Numbered from the stretch's first letter, positions 43,427-51,072 are shown. The stretch: 52,003 bases of DNA from an uncultured Sutterella sp. (GCA_905198475.1 CAJKCQ010000007.1:1-52003); one strand, 5' to 3'. Numbers and translations: made by a program. Notes: generated by a model not told the origin, from the letters alone.

Positions 43427-43860
43427 GATGAATGCTCCTCCTTCGGGCTGAAGGCGTGGGTGACGAAGACGGAGACGTGCGTAGATGCTGCGGTCCGCCC
43501 TGATGGGCATTCTATCGAGCTTTGATGGATGATAGAATGGTTGCCTATCGGTCCCATACATTTGGTTGCATCACTTTGTTGGGGCGGAGGATAGGTGAGT
43601 ATTCATACTTAAATTGTGTTCATTTTTTCCGAACAGAGAAAGCTGTAATCTAGGCAAAAGCTTTGACCGGGTAATTACCTACCTTTAGGGAGGTATTTCC
43701 GAACTCCGTGATTTCAGCCGGATCCAAACCGTCAAGCCTTCAGCAACTACAGGATTTCCGCAGAAAAAAGACGATCTAAGGGAGTTTTGTTCAGAGTATG
43801 CAAAAGGGTGGATTCATATCAAATCCGGGGGTGTAATCAAGGGTTAGTGCTGATATAGTG
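43427..43860. other. Divergent promoter region between ridA and the frd leader
   Basis: This 434-nt stretch is AT-richer than its surroundings and carries no credible gene. It contains short palindromes (for example TACCT...AGGTA near 43678-43695), a candidate FNR site at 43809-43822 and a TATAGT -10-like hexamer at 43854-43859 for the plus strand. The ridA ribosome binding site is at its left edge. Confidence 0.5.
43809..43822 (+). promoter_or_regulatory. Candidate FNR/ANR operator upstream of frdAB
   Basis: TGGAT-TCAT-ATCAA matches the FNR consensus TTGAT-N4-ATCAA at 9 of 10 positions. Its centre is about 50 nt upstream of the start predicted from TATAGT (43854-43859). That is not the textbook -41.5, so either the true start differs or the match is fortuitous. 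Anaerobic activation of fumarate reductase by FNR is well known in other bacteria. Confidence 0.45.
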
Positions 43861-44553
43861 GCGGGTGAGGGGTAGGCTAAACTCCACCCGCTTTTCATGG
43901 ACTCTCCCCCGTTGGAAGTCCCGACCTCATCCTGTCGGCATCCATCCGACGTCGTTTGAAGTACGCACAACGTACTATCGGACCGCGTTCGGATACGTAC
44001 CTACCGCGTCCGCGACCCAGGCTCCGCGGAAGGTGCGCAGGCGTCGGCGTGCGGTTGATCTTTCGATCGGGGTGCATGAGGAGCGAGAGGCGTTTGCTCG
44101 CCTCCGCCTAAAGTTTTACTGAGCCGCTCTAAGGAGAACAGCGACTCAGGTGAATTTGGGCGGAAAGTCCGCAGTCGGCTGCGGCAGGAGGTTCCTGCCG
44201 CGGTCTATTGGACTTTCCGGGATGAGGAAGGATTCCCAGGGCAGGGAGTCTCAACCTCCTTGCGGTCCGCCTTGGGTGAAAGCCCCAGAAAGAGGACTCG
44301 TCGGAACTGAAGCGCAAAAGACCCCGGCCTGAAGCTTCCCCACTCAGGCCCCGGAAGTTCCTCTTCACTCAGGAGGCGAAGAGGAACAGCTGCGGCTCCC
44401 GCCGACGGAATCAGGGGATCGGCCGAAAGGTCGCAACAGTCGTGAAGGACGGCGACGTCAGGCGCGGCTATTTGCAAAGACTGGACGGACGCACCGGTGA
44501 GGAGCCGGGCGCCGATCCTCCCGCCTGGAGGCGGGATTTCCGAGGAAAAACTC
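43861..44553 (+). ncRNA. Candidate long structured leader RNA of frdAB
   Basis: Nearly 700 nt between a putative promoter and frdA hold no plausible protein but many strong stem-loops. Examples: GCGGGTG/CACCCGC near 43861-43890; AGTACG/CGTACT near 43960-43976; CTGAG-CGCT/AGCG-CTCAG near 44119-44148; a 9-bp GGAAAGTCC/GGACTTTCC stem (44162-44170 and 44210-44218) enclosing a 9-bp GCGGCAGGA/TCCTGCCGC stem (44181-44201); a 7+7-bp pair around 44235-44275; GGCCTGA/TCAGGCC near 44326-44350; the 10-bp GTTCCTCTTC/GAAGAGGAAC (44357-44387); and CCCGCC/GGCGGG just before the start codon. I recognise no known riboswitch, RNase P RNA, tmRNA or 6S RNA. It may be a cis-acting leader or a separate RNA. The call rests on visible pairing only. 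Confidence 0.4.
44516..44546 (+). promoter_or_regulatory. Hairpin at the frdA ribosome binding site
   Basis: CCCGCC (44520-44525), loop TGGA and GGCGGG (44530-44535) form a perfect stem. TCCTC (44516-44520) can pair with GAGGA (44542-44546), the likely Shine-Dalgarno sequence of frdA. The architecture parallels the hairpin before dnaB at 3-44. Confidence 0.45.
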
Positions 44554-46539
44554 ATGAAAATCATCTACACCGACGTGCTGGTCATCGGCGGCGGCCTTGC
44601 TGGACTCCGCATGGCTGTTGCGGCCAAGCGCCGCGGCCACGACTCGATCGTCCTTTCTCTCGTTCCGCCGAAGCGCAGCCACTCGAAGGCGGCCCAGGGC
44701 GGCATGCAGGCCTCGCTCGGCAACGTGATCAAGGGCGTCGGCGACAACGAGGACGTCCACTTCGGCGATACGGTCCGCGGCTCCGACTGGGGCGCCGACC
44801 AGGAAGTCGTCCGCATGTTCGTGAACACCTCCCCGAAGGCCGTGCGTGAGCTCGCCGCCTGGGGCTGCCCCTGGTCCCGCATCACCGCCGGCGACCGTCA
44901 GGTGATCATCAACGGCGAGAAGGTGACGATTACCGAACGCAAGGAAGCGCAGGGCATGATGAACCAGCGCGACTTCGGCGGCACCAAGAAGTGGCGTACC
45001 TGCTACGTGTCCGACTGCACGGGCCACGCCATGCTCAACACGGTTTCCGACCGCATCATCGCCGAGAAGGTTCCGGTGATCGAGCGCGTTGAAGCCCTCT
45101 CCCTCATCTCCGACGGCAAGCGCTGCTACGGCGCCATCGTCCGCGACCTGATCACGGGCGAGCTGATGGCCTACGTCTCGAAGGCCACCGCCATCGCCAC
45201 GGGCGGTGCGGGCCGCATCTACCGCGTCACGACGAACGCCGTGATCTGCGACGGCACGGGCTACGACCTCGCCCTGAAGACGGGCGTGGCTACCCTCTCC
45301 AACATGGAGGCCATTCAGTTCCACCCGACCGGCATCTTCCCGGCCGGCATTCTCGTGACGGAAGGCTGCCGCGGTGACGGCGGTCTGCTGCGCGACGTCG
45401 ACGGCTACCGCTTCATGCCGGACGTCGAACCCGAGAAGAAGGAACTCGCCTCCCGCGACGTGGTCTCCCGCCGCATGGAAGAGCGCATCGCCATGGGCAA
45501 GGGCGTCAAGACCAAGTACGGCGAACACCTCTGGCTCGACATCACGCTCCTCGGCGAACACCACATCAAGCACAAGCTGCGCGAAGTCTACGAAATCTGC
45601 CACTACTTCCTCGGCGTTGACCCGACGAAGGAATGGGTCCCGGTCCGTCCGGCCCAGCACTACACGATGGGCGGCGTGCGCACGAAGCCGAGCGGCGAGT
45701 CCGAGACCCTCAAGGGCCTCTTCGCGGCCGGCGAAGCCGCCTGCTGGGACATGCACGGCTTCAACCGCCTCGGCGGCAACTCCGTGGCTGAAACGGTCGT
45801 CGCGGGCATGATCGTCGGCGAATACATCGCCGACTTCTGCGACAAGGCCGAGAACGGCATCGACATCCCGACCTCGCTCATCTACGACGCCCTCGCCAAG
45901 GAGCAGGCCGAACTCAACGGCTACCTCAAGAACACCGGCAATGAAGACGCTGTTGCTCTGCGCACCCGCATGCAGGAGATCATGACGACCAAGATCGGCA
46001 TCTTCCGCAAGGGCAAGGACATGGAGGACGCCGTCAACGAACTCGAAGAGCTCTACAAGCGCTCCTTCAAGATCCCCGTCAAGGACGTCGCCGGCAACAA
46101 CCCCGAGCTCGTCTACGCCTACCGCACCCGCTCGATGCTCCGCGTCGCCCTCACGGTCGCGCAGGGCGCGTCGCTGCGTCAGGAATCCCGCGGCGCCCAC
46201 TACCGCGAGGACTACTCCGTCCGCGACGACGTGAAGTGGCTCAAGCGCACGATCGCCACCTGGAAGGAAGGCGACACGCTCCCGACGATCACGTACAAGG
46301 ATCTCGACATCTCCAAGATGGAGCTGCCCCCGGGATTCCGCGGCTACGGCGTCAAGAACTACATCGAGAACCCCGAGTCCGCCAAGCGCCAGGCCGAAGT
46401 CGACGCCATCCGCGCCAAGATGCAGGCCGAGGGCAAGGACCGCTGGGCCATTCAGGACGCGATCATGCCGTACCAGCACCTGCTGCCGAAGCGCCTGCAG
46501 GGCCGCAATGAGCGCATCGATGAACCCCTGAAGGACTAA
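44554..46539 (+). CDS. frdA: Fumarate reductase flavoprotein subunit, Wolinella type
   Basis: This subunit reduces fumarate to succinate at a covalently bound FAD. The 661-residue protein follows epsilonproteobacterial (Wolinella) FrdA closely throughout. VIGGGLAGLRMAV binds FAD. KRSHSKAAQGGMQASLGN carries His43, the flavin attachment site at the same number as in Wolinella. MEAIQFHPTGIFPAGILVTE, ELASRDVVSRRM and HGFNRLGGNSVAETVVAGM are also shared, and the tail GRNERIDEPLKD resembles Wolinella GRNERLGDK. The ATG at 44554 has GAGGA 7 nt upstream. Codon use is that of a highly expressed gene. frdB follows at 20 nt. Close similarity to the epsilonproteobacterial type, rather than the E. coli FrdA or usual betaproteobacterial SdhA type, suggests horizontal acquisition or a shared anaerobic lineage. 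Confidence 0.95.
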   Translation: MKIIYTDVLVIGGGLAGLRMAVAAKRRGHDSIVLSLVPPKRSHSKAAQGGMQASLGNVIKGVGDNEDVHFGDTVRGSDWGADQEVVRMFVNTSPKAVRELAAWGCPWSRITAGDRQVIINGEKVTITERKEAQGMMNQRDFGGTKKWRTCYVSDCTGHAMLNTVSDRIIAEKVPVIERVEALSLISDGKRCYGAIVRDLITGELMAYVSKATAIATGGAGRIYRVTTNAVICDGTGYDLALKTGVATLSNMEAIQFHPTGIFPAGILVTEGCRGDGGLLRDVDGYRFMPDVEPEKKELASRDVVSRRMEERIAMGKGVKTKYGEHLWLDITLLGEHHIKHKLREVYEICHYFLGVDPTKEWVPVRPAQHYTMGGVRTKPSGESETLKGLFAAGEAACWDMHGFNRLGGNSVAETVVAGMIVGEYIADFCDKAENGIDIPTSLIYDALAKEQAELNGYLKNTGNEDAVALRTRMQEIMTTKIGIFRKGKDMEDAVNELEELYKRSFKIPVKDVAGNNPELVYAYRTRSMLRVALTVAQGASLRQESRGAHYREDYSVRDDVKWLKRTIATWKEGDTLPTITYKDLDISKMELPPGFRGYGVKNYIENPESAKRQAEVDAIRAKMQAEGKDRWAIQDAIMPYQHLLPKRLQGRNERIDEPLKD

Positions 46540-46559
46540 TTTGGGAGCTTTGGAAGAAA

Positions 46560-47414
46560 ATGACCCAGGAAAAGACCCAGACGGCGGCTCCGGCCGCCAA
46601 GGCTGACGCTGCTCCCGCCAAGAAGCATCGTCTTCTGAAGATCAGCATTCTGCGCTACAACCCGCAGGATCCCGACAGCGTTCCGCACATGCAGACGTAC
46701 GAGCTCCAGGAATCGGACTCGATGACGCTCTTCATCGCGCTCAACGACCTGCGCAATGAGCAGGACCCCACGCTGCAGTTCGACTTCGTCTGCCGCGCCG
46801 GCATCTGCGGTTCGTGCGCCATGCTGATCAACGGCAAGCCGGGCCTCGCCTGCCGCACGCTGACGAAGGACCTGCCCGACGAGTTCACGCTCGCCCCGCT
46901 GCCGGCCTTCGAGCTGATCGGCGACCTGTCGGTGAACACCGGCAAGTGGATGCGCAACATGTCCGAACGCATGCAGACGTGGGTTCACGCCAAGATCGAC
47001 GAGGTTGATCTGCGCAAGCAGGAAGCCCCGATGGACCCGCAGCTCGCCGAAGACATCTACGTTCTCGACCGCTGCGTCGAGTGCGGCTGCTGCATCGCCG
47101 GCTGCGGTACGGTCCGCGTTCGTCCGGACTTCATCGGCGCCGTGGGCATCAACAAGATCGCCCGCTTCCGCCTTGACCCGCGCGACGAGCGCAACGACGC
47201 CGACTACTACGAAGTGGTCGGCGACGAGTCCGGCGTCTTCGGCTGCATGTCGCTGCTCGCCTGCCACGACTTCTGCCCGAAGGATCTGCCGCTCAAGACC
47301 CAGATCGCGTTCATCCGCCGCAAGATGGCCGAGCAGGGCATGGGCAACTACGACAAGGTCCTCCCGACGGAGAACAGCCGCAAGTCGATCCCGATCAAGC
47401 CGATCCAGAAGTAA
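46560..47414 (+). CDS. frdB: Fumarate reductase iron-sulfur subunit, Wolinella type
   Basis: FrdB passes electrons from the quinol site to FrdA through three iron-sulfur clusters. The 284-residue protein has the plant-ferredoxin site CRAGICGSCAMLINGKPGLAC near residue 80. The second cluster region is LDRCVECGCCIAGC near residue 175, and the third is FGCMSLLACHDFCPKDLPL near residue 225. These match Wolinella FrdB. It has an extra N-terminal Ala/Pro/Lys segment of about 20 residues (TAAPAAKADAAPAKK) that Wolinella lacks. The ATG follows frdA by 20 nt, with GGAAGAAAA just upstream as a weak ribosome binding site. No cytochrome b (frdC) gene follows or precedes; the next element is a terminator. 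Confidence 0.95.
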   Translation: MTQEKTQTAAPAAKADAAPAKKHRLLKISILRYNPQDPDSVPHMQTYELQESDSMTLFIALNDLRNEQDPTLQFDFVCRAGICGSCAMLINGKPGLACRTLTKDLPDEFTLAPLPAFELIGDLSVNTGKWMRNMSERMQTWVHAKIDEVDLRKQEAPMDPQLAEDIYVLDRCVECGCCIAGCGTVRVRPDFIGAVGINKIARFRLDPRDERNDADYYEVVGDESGVFGCMSLLACHDFCPKDLPLKTQIAFIRRKMAEQGMGNYDKVLPTENSRKSIPIKPIQK

Positions 47415-47436
47415 TTCTCGAGAAGCGATGATCCGC

Positions 47437-47504
47437 CGGCGTCCCCTCCGGGGGACGCCGATCTAAAGAGAGCCGGAATCCACATGGACTCCGGCTCTTT
47501 TTTT
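47437..47504 (+). terminator. Tandem hairpins and intrinsic terminator of frdAB
   Basis: The first hairpin is CGGCGTCCCC with GGGGACGCCG (47437-47460) and has no T-tract. The second, AGAGCCGGA (47469-47477) with TCCGGCTCT (47490-47498), is followed by seven Ts. The second is a standard intrinsic terminator. Confidence 0.85.
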
Positions 47505-47944
47505 CAAATCGCAATGGAGCATTAGGGTTTCAACGAATGCGTAAATCCACGTACGAAAGAACGGTTCCACAGTTCATCTGAACTCCAACCGTTCGGCGCT
47601 TCCTGAATGCGCACTATGTTGGTGCAGAGCTGCGGATAATCTTCGGTTTTTCTCTAGGAAGAATAAGGGTTCTCCCGGGGAGCAAACGCGTTACAAGCTA
47701 TTCCCTTCGCAGAAAATAAGCAGTAATATTTAGCCAACGCAAGAGAGGTAGTTCGAAAGTGCGTATATTCACGTAGCATCAGAACTTCCTGATCACAGCG
47801 GTTTCCATCGTCCGGAAGGGCGGACCAACGCAGCTCTAAGGAGCGGCGGCCCGGCCGGGTGATTCCCTGGTAGCGACGTGGCGGATTCGGGCGGGGATGC
47901 CCGCGCAATGCGCCTGCCGCATTGGACATATTGAGGAGCAATAA
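47505..47944 (+). promoter_or_regulatory. Long structured leader and promoter region of aspA
   Basis: No gene is visible in these 440 nt. Nested stems lie at 47559-47594: GAACGGTT with AACCGTTC, enclosing AGTTC with GAACT. GTCCG/CGGAC pairs near 47810-47825. GCGGG/CCCGC pairs near 47890-47905. A perfect CAATGCG/CGCATTG hairpin (47906-47912 and 47918-47924) ends 20 nt before the aspA ATG. GATAAT at about 47635 could be a -10 element. GAGGAGC at about 47933 is the ribosome binding site. I recognise no described riboswitch. Confidence 0.4.
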
Positions 47945-49342
47945 ATGTCCCGTATTGAAAGCGATTTCCTCGGTTCCCTCGAGATTCCTGATGAGGACTA
48001 CTACGGCGTGCAGACGATGCGCGGCAAGCAGAACTTCCACATCACGGAAATGCCGATGAGCCAGGAGCCTTTCTTCGCCCAGGCCTTCGGTTATGTGAAG
48101 AAGGCTGCCGCGATGGCCAACAAGGAACTCGGCACGATCCCCGCTGACGTCGCCGATGGCCTCATCTGGGCCGCCGAGCAGCTCATCGCCGGCAAGTACA
48201 ACGACCAGTTCGTCACCGACTGGCTCCAGGGTGGTGCCGGCACGTCGACCAACATGAACTGCAACGAGGTCATCTCGAACCTCGCCTGCGAACACCTCGG
48301 CCTCGCGAAGGGCGACAAGAAGGTTTCGCCGAACGACCACGCCAACTTCGGTCAGTCCACGAACGACACCTATCCGACCGCTCTGCACCTCTCCCTGCTG
48401 ATGCGCTCCAACGTCCTCATCAAGGCCGTTGAAGAGCTCGTCCAGAGCTTCTACGCTCAGGCTGAGAAGAACAAGAACGTTCTGAAGATGGGCCGCACCC
48501 ACCTGCAGGACGCCGTCCCGATGTCCTTCGGCCAGGAATTCCACGGCTGGGGCAAGACGCTCGAGGATGAAATCGAAGTCATCCGCGACGCTCAGAAGCA
48601 CCTCAAGATCGTCAACCTCGGCGCCACCGCCATCGGCACGTCCGTCACGGCTCATCCGGATTACCCGGCCCTCGCCGTCAAGAACCTTGCCAAGATCACC
48701 GGCATCGACTTCAAGAACAGCGACGATCTGATCGCCGCCACGTCCGACTGCGGCGCCTACGTCGCCCTCTCGTCGGCCTGCAAGAGCCTCTCCGTCAAGC
48801 TCACGAAGGTCTGCAACGACCTCCGTCTCCTTGCCTCCGGCCCGCGCACCGGCCTTTCCGAAATCGTTCTGCCGCAGCTCCAGCCTGGCAGCTCGATCAT
48901 GCCGGGTAAGGTCAATCCGGTCATCCCGGAAGTGACGAACCAGGCTTCGTTCCTCGCCATCGGTCTCGACACGACGGTCATGCTCGCCGCTTCCGCCGGT
49001 CAGCTCGAACTGAACGTGATGGAGCCGGTCATCTCCTTCGCCCTCTACATGCAGATGAAGGTCCTCACGAACGCCTGCATCGCCATGCGTGAGAAGTGCG
49101 TCGACGGCATCGTCGTCAACGCCAAGCACTGCGAAGACCTCGTCATGGGCTCCCTTGGCATCGTCACGGTTCTGAAGCCGCACTTCGGCTACAAGCCCTG
49201 CGCCGCCTGCGCCCGCGAAGGCTTCCTCACCGGCAAGTCGCTGCACCAGATCGTCGTCGAAGAGAAGAAGATGCTCACGGAAGAAGAGTGGGGCAAGATC
49301 TTCACGTACGACAACCTCATCAACCCGAAGTTTGAGCAGTAA
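47945..49342 (+). CDS. aspA: Aspartate ammonia-lyase
   Basis: AspA converts aspartate to fumarate and ammonia, supplying the electron acceptor for fumarate reductase. The 465-residue protein has the family features: DFLGSLEIPDEDYYGVQTMR at the N-terminus, GGAGTSTNMNCNEVISNLA near residue 98, STNDTYPTALHLS near residue 138 and MGRTHLQDAVPMSFGQEF near residue 185. The flexible catalytic loop is GSSIMPGKVNPVIPEV near residue 318. AspA is favoured over class II fumarase by the overall match to E. coli AspA (LKMGRTQLQDAVPM, SDCGAYV, ICNDLRLLSSGPR). GAGGAGC precedes the ATG. Codon use is highly adapted. It is followed after 289 nt by a dcuA/B-type gene, the usual aspA-dcu pairing. Confidence 0.95.
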   Translation: MSRIESDFLGSLEIPDEDYYGVQTMRGKQNFHITEMPMSQEPFFAQAFGYVKKAAAMANKELGTIPADVADGLIWAAEQLIAGKYNDQFVTDWLQGGAGTSTNMNCNEVISNLACEHLGLAKGDKKVSPNDHANFGQSTNDTYPTALHLSLLMRSNVLIKAVEELVQSFYAQAEKNKNVLKMGRTHLQDAVPMSFGQEFHGWGKTLEDEIEVIRDAQKHLKIVNLGATAIGTSVTAHPDYPALAVKNLAKITGIDFKNSDDLIAATSDCGAYVALSSACKSLSVKLTKVCNDLRLLASGPRTGLSEIVLPQLQPGSSIMPGKVNPVIPEVTNQASFLAIGLDTTVMLAASAGQLELNVMEPVISFALYMQMKVLTNACIAMREKCVDGIVVNAKHCEDLVMGSLGIVTVLKPHFGYKPCAACAREGFLTGKSLHQIVVEEKKMLTEEEWGKIFTYDNLINPKFEQ

Positions 49343-49631
49343 TTCTGTTCAAACGCCCCATCTGAACGGGAAATAACAAACAAGATTCGGAGGGGATAGA
49401 TCGTCGGGCGCCCTTGAGCAAGGACGTCCGACGTTCAACCACCAAAGCGGGACGTCGAGTTGCCGTACACCAGCTGCCTCCAGATTGAGGGCATGAGGAA
49501 TCAAAAGCCCTCATGCCGGCAATCCGGAGGCTGACGGTTAATCGGAAGCCTGATTGAAATCCCGCCCTCAATCCGAGGCGCTCCACCAGTTTTTCAAGAC
49601 CGGCTGTGCCGAAGGGGAGAGTGATCTCAAC
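49343..49631 (+). promoter_or_regulatory. Structured region between aspA and the dcu gene with a three-way junction
   Basis: There is no gene here. GTTCA/TGAAC pairs near 49348-49369. A 14-bp stem, CGTCGGGCGCCCTT (49402-49415) with AAGGACGTCCGACG (49420-49433), has one mismatch, one G-T pair and a 4-nt loop. A closing stem GATTGAGGGC (49483-49492) with GCCCTCAATC (49564-49573) surrounds GGCATGAGG/CCTCATGCC (49490-49498 and 49509-49517) and a CAATC..AGGCT/AGCCT..GATTG arm (about 49520-49557). The GGC at 49490-49492 can join either of two stems, so alternative folds are possible. A T5 run follows at about 49590 but not directly after a stem. Confidence 0.45.
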
Positions 49632-49645
49632 ATGCCTGGAGGCAT
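49632..49645 (+). promoter_or_regulatory. Palindrome over the start region of the dcu gene
   Basis: ATGCCT and AGGCAT form a 6-bp inverted repeat with a GG loop. It contains the only SD-like GGAGG (49638-49642) in front of the second ATG at 49647. If folded, it would hide that ribosome binding site. It shares the core GCCTGGAGGC with the hairpin upstream of frdA. Confidence 0.35.
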
Positions 49646-50981
49646 CATGGATTTCATGCTCATACTTCAGATCATCGTCCTTCTGGGGGCGATCTATCTC
49701 GGTGTCCGCTTGGGCGGCATCGGCATCGGCTATGCCGGCGGCGCCGGCGTTCTCGTTCTCGGCATCTTCCTCGGAATGAAGCCGGGCAACATTCCTTGGG
49801 ACGTGATCCTGATCATCGCGTCGGTGATCGCGGCCATCTCCTGCATGCAGCTCGCCGGCGGCCTGGACTACCTCGTTCAGATCGCAGAACGTGTCCTGCG
49901 TGCGAACCCGAAGCAGATCAACTATCTCGCTCCGATCGTCACCTACGTCCTGACGCTCTTCGCCGGCACCGGCCACACCGCCTTCTCGATGATCCCGGTT
50001 ATCGTCGAAGTCGCGAAGGAACAGAAGATCCGTCCGTGCTGCCCGCTCTCCATCGCGGTCGTCGCCTCGCAGATCGCCATTACGGCCTCCCCGGTTTCCG
50101 CCGCCGTGATCTACATGTCGGGCGTCCTTGAACCGTTCGGCTGGTCCTACCCGGCTCTGCTCGGCATCTGGATCGTGACGACGTTCCTCGGCTGCATGCT
50201 CACCGCCTTCGTGATGACGAAGATCCAGAACATGGATCTCGAAAGCGACCCGGTCTACAAGGACCGCCTTGCCAAGGGCCTCGTGAAGCTCTCCCATGGC
50301 GCCGCTCAGATGCAGCTCAAGCCGTTTGCGAAGCGCTCCGTCGCGATCTTCCTGATCGGCGTCATCGCGGTCGTTCTCTACGCCTCCGCCATCTCGCCCG
50401 CCGTCGGCCTGATCAAGAACGTTGTGGTTCCTCGCGATGCGGCCATCATGAGCCTCATGCTTACGGTCGCCACCATCACGACGATCTGCTGCAAGGTTGA
50501 ACTCGGCGACATCGCCGGCAGCTCGGTCTTCAAGTCCGGCATGGTTGCCTGCGTCTGCGTGCTCGGCGTTGCCTGGCTCGGCGACACGTTCGTGTCCGGC
50601 CACACCGCCCAGATCAAGGGCTTCGCGGCTGAAACCGTCGCCGCCTACCCGGCCCTCCTCGCCGTCGTGTTCTTCTTCGCCGCCATGCTGCTGTACTCGC
50701 AGGCTGCGACCGCGAAGGCCATCACCCCGGCCATCGTCGCCGCCCTCGGCATCAGCGCCGCGAACCCGGGCGACTCCTACATGCTCGTCGCTTCGTTCGC
50801 CGCCGTCTCCGCTCTGTTCGTCCTCCCGACCTACCCGACGCTCCTCGGCGCCGTGCAGATGGATGACACGGGTACGACCCGCATCGGCAAGTACGTCTTC
50901 AACCACGCCTTCTTCCTGCCCGGCCTGCTCGCCATCATCTTCTCGGTGGCCCTCGGCTTCGGCGCCTGCGTCATCTTCTAA
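49632..50981 (+). CDS. Anaerobic C4-dicarboxylate transporter, DcuA/DcuB family
   Basis: Dcu carriers exchange fumarate, aspartate or malate for succinate during fumarate respiration. The 449-residue protein has about 12 membrane segments. Family landmarks are LGVRLGGIGIGYAGGAGVLV near residue 20, LAGGLDYLVQIAERVLRANP near residue 75, TLFAGTGHTAFSMIPVI near residue 110 and IAITASPVSAAVIYMSGVL near residue 150. The start is uncertain. The ATG at 49632 has GGGGAG 12 nt upstream. The in-frame ATG at 49647 has GGAGG 4 nt upstream inside a GCCTGGAGGC palindrome and matches the shorter N-terminus of E. coli DcuB. It follows aspA and shares its high-expression codon use. I cannot separate DcuA from DcuB, so no symbol is given. 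Confidence 0.93.
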   Translation: MPGGIMDFMLILQIIVLLGAIYLGVRLGGIGIGYAGGAGVLVLGIFLGMKPGNIPWDVILIIASVIAAISCMQLAGGLDYLVQIAERVLRANPKQINYLAPIVTYVLTLFAGTGHTAFSMIPVIVEVAKEQKIRPCCPLSIAVVASQIAITASPVSAAVIYMSGVLEPFGWSYPALLGIWIVTTFLGCMLTAFVMTKIQNMDLESDPVYKDRLAKGLVKLSHGAAQMQLKPFAKRSVAIFLIGVIAVVLYASAISPAVGLIKNVVVPRDAAIMSLMLTVATITTICCKVELGDIAGSSVFKSGMVACVCVLGVAWLGDTFVSGHTAQIKGFAAETVAAYPALLAVVFFFAAMLLYSQAATAKAITPAIVAALGISAANPGDSYMLVASFAAVSALFVLPTYPTLLGAVQMDDTGTTRIGKYVFNHAFFLPGLLAIIFSVALGFGACVIF

Positions 50982-50995
50982 TGACGCAGCTCTCT

Positions 50996-51072
50996 GAGGC
51001 TCCCCTTCCGGGAGCCTCGTGAAGAGGCAAAGCAAGACTTGAAGGGATTCTCTCCGGAGAATCCCTTTTTTT
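50996..51072 (+). terminator. Tandem hairpins and terminator of the dcu gene
   Basis: GAGGCTCCC/GGGAGCCTC (50996-51018) lacks a T-tract. AAGGGATTCTC (51042-51052) with GAGAATCCCTT (51057-51067), loop of four, is followed by further Ts to 51072. The two-hairpin arrangement resembles the end of frdAB. Confidence 0.85.

Noticed and set aside
43865..44122. A possible 85-residue protein in the frd leader
   Set aside because: It has no good ribosome binding site, an Arg/Thr-rich random-looking sequence, and overlaps several strong stem-loops.
43861..44553. RNase P RNA, tmRNA, 6S RNA or a group II intron
   Set aside because: The GAGGAAAGTCCGGG core of RNase P, the tmRNA ends and tag frame, a single long 6S-type rod, and an intron domain V motif could not be found. 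Short resemblances such as ACTCCACCCG seem accidental.
49554..49631. An N-terminal extension of the Dcu protein by 26 residues
   Set aside because: The extra segment is polar and unlike Dcu N-termini, has no ribosome binding site, and overlaps the structured leader.
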